NCBI RefSeq assembly: GCF_007747445.1
Contig: NZ_CP036425.1
Location: 3,704,175 to 3,768,174 of the forward strand
Origin: Poriferisphaera corsica
GTDB taxonomy: Bacteria; Planctomycetota; Phycisphaerae; Phycisphaerales; Phycisphaeraceae
Direction of reading: 5' to 3'
Length of the DNA: 64,000 nt
Position numbers and translations under genes: made by a program. Under the pieces are notes generated by a model. It was not told the DNA's origin, made no database searches, and saw nothing but the letters and a program-made list of their open reading frames with translations. This document shows positions 60,562 to 64,000 of the stretch, one piece after another (position 1 is the stretch's first letter; each line of letters starts with the position of its first letter).

Positions 60562-61458
60562 ATGATTCGATCGATGACAGGCTTTGGCGACGCGGCAGGA
60601 GAGATTGATGGCGTGCATTACGCGCTTGAGCTGCGGAGCTTGAACAATAAGTATTTCAAAGCGACGATCCGGATGCCGGAACAGATTGCGGGTCTGGAAG
60701 CAGAACTCGAATCAGCGCTTAGAAAATCGGTACATCGCGGATCATTTACGATGACGATCAAGATGCGGTTGTCGGATGCGAAGGCTGCGAGCCGCGTGAA
60801 TGACGAGGCGATTCTGGCTTATGTCGATCATCTTGAAACGATTAAAACGAAGATTGATGATAGCAATTCAGTGCATATCGACTTGACGCAGTTGCTGGCG
60901 CTTCCGGGCGTGTTGCAACCTGCGGAAGACGATGAAACGATCATGAATAAGGCGCGTGAGATTCTGAAGGGATTGCTGAAAGAAGCGATCGTGAAGATGA
61001 ACCAAATGCGTGTGATTGAGGGTGAATCGCTAGCGGCTGATTTGATGAAGCATCGCGGCGCGATTCTTGAGCGTACGCAGCAGGTCAAGGCGCGTGCGTC
61101 AGTGGTGATTGAAGAATATCACGACAAGTTGAAGTCGCGCGTCAACCAATTGATGGCGCGTGCGGAGTTGGCGGTAGGTGAAGCTGATCTGATGAAGGAA
61201 GTGGCTGTGTATGCGGATCGTTCGGATATCTCGGAGGAGATTACGCGGACGATTGGACATCTGGAGCAACTGGAACAGATTATATATCGCGATGACGCTG
61301 AACCTGTGGGAAGAACGTTGGACTTCTTGGCACAGGAATTGTTGCGTGAGGCAAATACAATTGCGTCGAAGTCGAATGACGCGGAGATTAGCCGCGCGAT
61401 TGTCGAGGTCAAGAGCTTGATCGATCGGATCAAGGAACAAGTGCAGAATGTTGAATAG
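60562..61458 (+). CDS. yicC: YicC/YloC family endoribonuclease-like protein
   Basis: 298 residues. MIRSMTGFGDAAGEIDG and YALELRSLNNKYFKATIRMP are the signature N-terminal motifs (SMTGFG, EIRSVNHRYLD-like). The C-terminal DUF1732 part, EVAVYADRSDISEEITRTIG, HLEQLEQII, GRTLDFLAQELLREANTIAS and KSNDAEIS, matches closely. YicC proteins have been linked to RNA cleavage and small RNA turnover in enteric bacteria. Full length, no signal peptide, cytoplasmic. Confidence 0.95.
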   Translation: MIRSMTGFGDAAGEIDGVHYALELRSLNNKYFKATIRMPEQIAGLEAELESALRKSVHRGSFTMTIKMRLSDAKAASRVNDEAILAYVDHLETIKTKIDDSNSVHIDLTQLLALPGVLQPAEDDETIMNKAREILKGLLKEAIVKMNQMRVIEGESLAADLMKHRGAILERTQQVKARASVVIEEYHDKLKSRVNQLMARAELAVGEADLMKEVAVYADRSDISEEITRTIGHLEQLEQIIYRDDAEPVGRTLDFLAQELLREANTIASKSNDAEISRAIVEVKSLIDRIKEQVQNVE

Positions 61459-61566
61459 CCCTTGGAAGTGCTAGATCCATGCGATATTCGCGAACTGTAC
61501 TGCGTTGCGATCAAGGGCTAATTGATGATTAGTCTGGTAAGCGCATTGTCAATTGGGAGGGGGGGG

Positions 61567-62826
61567 ATGGGTGAGAACGATATGAGTGATTTGTCGGACA
61601 GCTTGTTCGGGGAAGCGGCCGATGGGGGGGAGGCAAAGAAGAAACGTGAGGGCGAATGGCCTCACATGCAGTTATCGAGTGCGCAGGATTTCATCGGTAG
61701 TGATAGTGGCGGGGATCGGGTTGGGCTATCTGGCGGTAGTAGTGGTGGTGGATTTGAAGGACTTGGAGAAGGGCGAAAAGGACGGCTACGGTTCGGCGCG
61801 GATGAATTGGCGGTGGTAATGTCGCATTACGATGTCGGGATTATCCGTGCGATCCAGGAGTTCCCGAGAGGGTCACGGAAAGCTCCCAAAGCGCTGATTA
61901 GAACGGATAGTGGGCTGTATTTATTAAAGCGAAGAGCACATGGGAAGGACGATCCGTTTAAGGTTGCGTTTTGCCATGCGTTGCAATTGCATTTAACGGA
62001 AAAGCAGTTCCCATTGCCTCATCTGATTGGGACGAGGGATGAAAACAATTCGATGCTTCAACTTGGTGGGCGTGTATACGAATTGTTTGAGTACATTAAG
62101 GGGTCGAGTTACGACGGGGAGTTGGAGACAACGAGTGAAGGCGGAAAGATTCTGGGGTTGTATCACCGGCTAACGAAAGATTTTAAGTCAGAGTATGAGC
62201 CGGCTAAAGGGACGTACCATGATTCTGTGATGGTCAAGAAAACATTTGAATTGATTCCGCAGGCGATCAATAAGGTGAAGGGGGATCATGGGATCGGTCG
62301 GATGAAGGAGTTGGAAGAACTGAGCGATGGGTTGGAAGAGGACTATCTAAGCGCGGGATTGAAGGGGAAATTGCTGGGTATGGACGATTGGCCAACACAG
62401 GTGGTACATTCGGATTGGCATCCGGGTAATTTGTTATATCGGCGTGGGCGGGTTGTTGCGGTGATCGATTATGATGCGGCGCGCATACAGCAACGTGTGA
62501 TGGATGTCGCGAATGGTGCGTTACAGTTTTCGATTTTGGGTGGCGGCGATCATCCGGAGAGATGGCCAGCGTATCTAGATGAATCACGGCTTAAACGGTT
62601 TGTGAGAGGGTATGAAGGGGTGAGAGATTGCGTGTTATCGAAGGCAGAGGTGGAAGTAATGCCGTGGCTGATGATTGAAGCGTTGATTGCTGAGAGCGCG
62701 ATCCCTGTGGCGGCGACTGGACAGTTTGCGAATATGGATGGTGCTGCGTTTTTAGAGATGGTTGGGCGAAAAGTAGATTGGCTAAAAGAGAATGCGGAAC
62801 GGTTAGTTGGCCTACTCGTTGAATAG
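61567..62826 (+). CDS. APH/CotS-fold kinase-like phosphotransferase
   Basis: 419 residues from the ATG at 61567, which follows a very G-rich GGGAGG site. The N-terminal ~80 residues are Gly/Ser-rich and poorly ordered. The kinase fold follows: KALIRTDSGLYLLKRRAHGK (Lys), VYELFEYIKGSSYDGELE (hinge), VVHSDWHPGNLLYRRGRVVA (catalytic HxDxxxxN) and VIDYDAARIQQRVMDVANGA (DxD). Related enzymes phosphorylate small hydroxylated molecules such as homoserine, choline or aminoglycosides; the substrate is not known here. Confidence 0.85.
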   Translation: MGENDMSDLSDSLFGEAADGGEAKKKREGEWPHMQLSSAQDFIGSDSGGDRVGLSGGSSGGGFEGLGEGRKGRLRFGADELAVVMSHYDVGIIRAIQEFPRGSRKAPKALIRTDSGLYLLKRRAHGKDDPFKVAFCHALQLHLTEKQFPLPHLIGTRDENNSMLQLGGRVYELFEYIKGSSYDGELETTSEGGKILGLYHRLTKDFKSEYEPAKGTYHDSVMVKKTFELIPQAINKVKGDHGIGRMKELEELSDGLEEDYLSAGLKGKLLGMDDWPTQVVHSDWHPGNLLYRRGRVVAVIDYDAARIQQRVMDVANGALQFSILGGGDHPERWPAYLDESRLKRFVRGYEGVRDCVLSKAEVEVMPWLMIEALIAESAIPVAATGQFANMDGAAFLEMVGRKVDWLKENAERLVGLLVE

Positions 62827-63110
62827 ACGAAGTGTCATTGCATTGAAAGAATCTGAAGCAGCTCGTGCGATCATTGCTATTCATCACAAAGAATATCATA
62901 TTGAATAAACAACATTGAGACTATCGCGATTTAATCGTTATAGCCGTTATGGTTTAACATACGTAATTCTGTTTGGATCGTGCAGTATGGGGAAGTGGGA
63001 TTAAATAATAAAAATAGCTAAAAAGATTTGCCTTTAAGGGTGTTATATTTTCTATTGATTACAGATCCAATTTGTTTTAACGAATCTAATTGAGCAGCTA
63101 TGGAGGCAGT

Positions 63111-63320
63111 ATGAATCCGATGATCAGGCTAATCACGGCAACTATTACGATTGTGTTTGTGCTTTACGTGAGTTTAGGGCATGAAGGCGGATTGATGATG
63201 AGTCACGTGCTGGCGATCGTTGGTCTATTAATGATCGGATTCGGTTTAACAAAGCATGCTCAGGAACAACATCGCGTGGTTGAAGTTAGGGCGAGCACGA
63301 ACGAACGTCCAAATAAATAA
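63111..63320 (+). CDS. small two-helix membrane protein, unknown
   Basis: 69 residues from the ATG at 63111 with GGAGG 5 bases upstream; a TTG at 63090 would add seven residues that include the ribosome binding site. Two hydrophobic segments (LITATITIVFVLYVSLGHEG; VLAIVGLLMIGFGLTKHAQE) and a basic tail. No family recognised. Confidence 0.65.
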   Translation: MNPMIRLITATITIVFVLYVSLGHEGGLMMSHVLAIVGLLMIGFGLTKHAQEQHRVVEVRASTNERPNK

Positions 63321-63387
63321 ACTGATAGATGGGAGTGTTGGTCTGAAATCTTGGTAAATAAACGAATCTATCTACCATCCAACGCTG

Positions 63388-63427
63388 GGACGGCTGATGT
63401 GCAAAGCACCAGCCGTCCGTTTTTTTA
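63388..63427 (+). terminator. intrinsic terminator of the small membrane protein gene
   Basis: GGACGGCTG (63388-63396) with CAGCCGTCC (63410-63418), followed by G and seven T. Confidence 0.93.
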
Positions 63428-63460
63428 TGCGCTTTGTGGTGTGGTTCCGAATATTAAGAT

Positions 63461-64000
63461 ATGAGCACAAAACAAAGAGCAAGTTGGTTGGTTGTGGCAT
63501 TGATGGTTGCGAATTTGGGCGGATGCGTGCTTGGCCCGTTATTGGACTCGTCAGATAAACGACGATCTGAGGCAGCTCGAAGCATCAATGATCAGAATGT
63601 TAAAAGGGCGACTACGCTAAAAAATGCGTTTTTGCAATACCATCATGACATGGGGTTCTATGCACAGAGTTACATGGATTTCGAACGATATCTGCAAGAT
63701 TCGCGTGTCTATGAAGAAGTAACGATCAAGCGCAATAAGGATGACAGCTTTAAGATCACGTTTAAAGTAACGCGGAAGGATCGGACATACTCGGTGGTTC
63801 AATTTTTAGTTGAGACGCAGGAATCAAAGGCGGGCAAGGATATAACGTATGAACGTCCGATGCGAGATCTGGTACAGCAAAGAGTCTATGCATTAGATGG
63901 ACATCGCGCAGGCAGACTGAACGGTAAAAAAATCGAACGAAAAACGGATAAACATGGCGATGATGTGATCAAAGAGCGGAACCATGATGGATATGTCGAA
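63461..64000 (+). CDS. lipoprotein of unknown function, 3' end beyond window
   Basis: Open plus-strand frame from an ATG at 63461 to the window edge, 180 residues with no stop. MSTKQRASWLVVALMVANLG GCVLG is a signal peptide ending in the lipobox LGGC, so the mature protein should carry a lipid on that Cys. The body is charged (TLKNAFLQYHHDMGFYAQSY, VTIKRNKDDSFKITFKVTRK), with alternating beta-strand-like segments, and the visible end is DVIKERNHDGYVE. No family recognised. Confidence 0.7.
   Translation, partial: MSTKQRASWLVVALMVANLGGCVLGPLLDSSDKRRSEAARSINDQNVKRATTLKNAFLQYHHDMGFYAQSYMDFERYLQDSRVYEEVTIKRNKDDSFKITFKVTRKDRTYSVVQFLVETQESKAGKDITYERPMRDLVQQRVYALDGHRAGRLNGKKIERKTDKHGDDVIKERNHDGYVE

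Overview
The window looks like a chromosomal segment of a marine-type planctomycete, most likely class Phycisphaerae (inference). Evidence: many short secreted proteins ending in a PEP-CTERM sorting tail (V/IPEPA/S-S, hydrophobic stretch, Arg/Lys end), dockerin-like calcium repeats without cohesins, prepilin-type proteins with the [25 protein letters not shown]-terminus, small CxxC-x-Y-x-L-x-G...CPECG zinc ribbons, and large expanded families of esterases. Base composition is about half GC. No rRNA, tRNA, insertion sequence, prophage or CRISPR array was recognised.

Layout. 1-7.4 kb: the edge of a DUF3891 gene, an M3 oligoendopeptidase, two intact and one decayed PEP-CTERM gene, and argG. 7.4-15.8 kb: a surface-protein block, all on the minus strand. 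It holds two dockerin/PEP-CTERM proteins (one built on a PstS-like substrate-binding domain), one small PEP-CTERM protein, two prepilin-like proteins and an OmpR-type regulator with a degenerate receiver. 16-20 kb: a zinc-ribbon membrane protein paired with an SPFH/GYF_2 protein, then an HDOD regulator. 20.7-29.9 kb: a small membrane protein, a proline-iminopeptidase-like hydrolase, an MscS channel, an orphan DNA methyltransferase, a 7Fe ferredoxin and a D-2-hydroxyacid dehydrogenase. 29.9-32.6 kb: four tandem YcxB-like membrane proteins, each with a C-terminal zinc ribbon. 32.9-37.5 kb: dnaE and a minimal FAD protein. 37.8-41 kb: three tandem secreted esterases. 41-45 kb: a DAACS symporter, an NDUFA9-like SDR and hemC. 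45.2-55.3 kb: four tandem sialate O-acetylesterase paralogues followed by a polytopic HGSNAT/DUF5009-like acyltransferase. 55.3-58 kb: SseB-like, endonuclease/exonuclease/phosphatase and alpha/beta-hydrolase genes. 58.6-64 kb: tpiA-secG, yicC, an APH-fold kinase, a small membrane protein and a truncated lipoprotein gene.

How it fits together. The accessory part is dominated by extracellular or envelope carbohydrate handling: at least seven secreted deacetylase/esterase genes in two tandem arrays, an acyltransferase, and cell-surface proteins that need an exosortase encoded elsewhere. Most accessory genes have their own intrinsic terminator, so they are largely monocistronic.

The most unusual large-scale signal is strand composition. 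The plus strand is strongly C-rich at about 15-21 kb and 43-59 kb and strongly G-rich at about 22.8-35 kb and 60-63 kb, regardless of gene direction. Two intergenic elements with clustered GTGCGCA-type boxes and a shared 16-bp core lie at or near the two C-to-G flips (21.2-21.5 kb and 58.1-58.35 kb).
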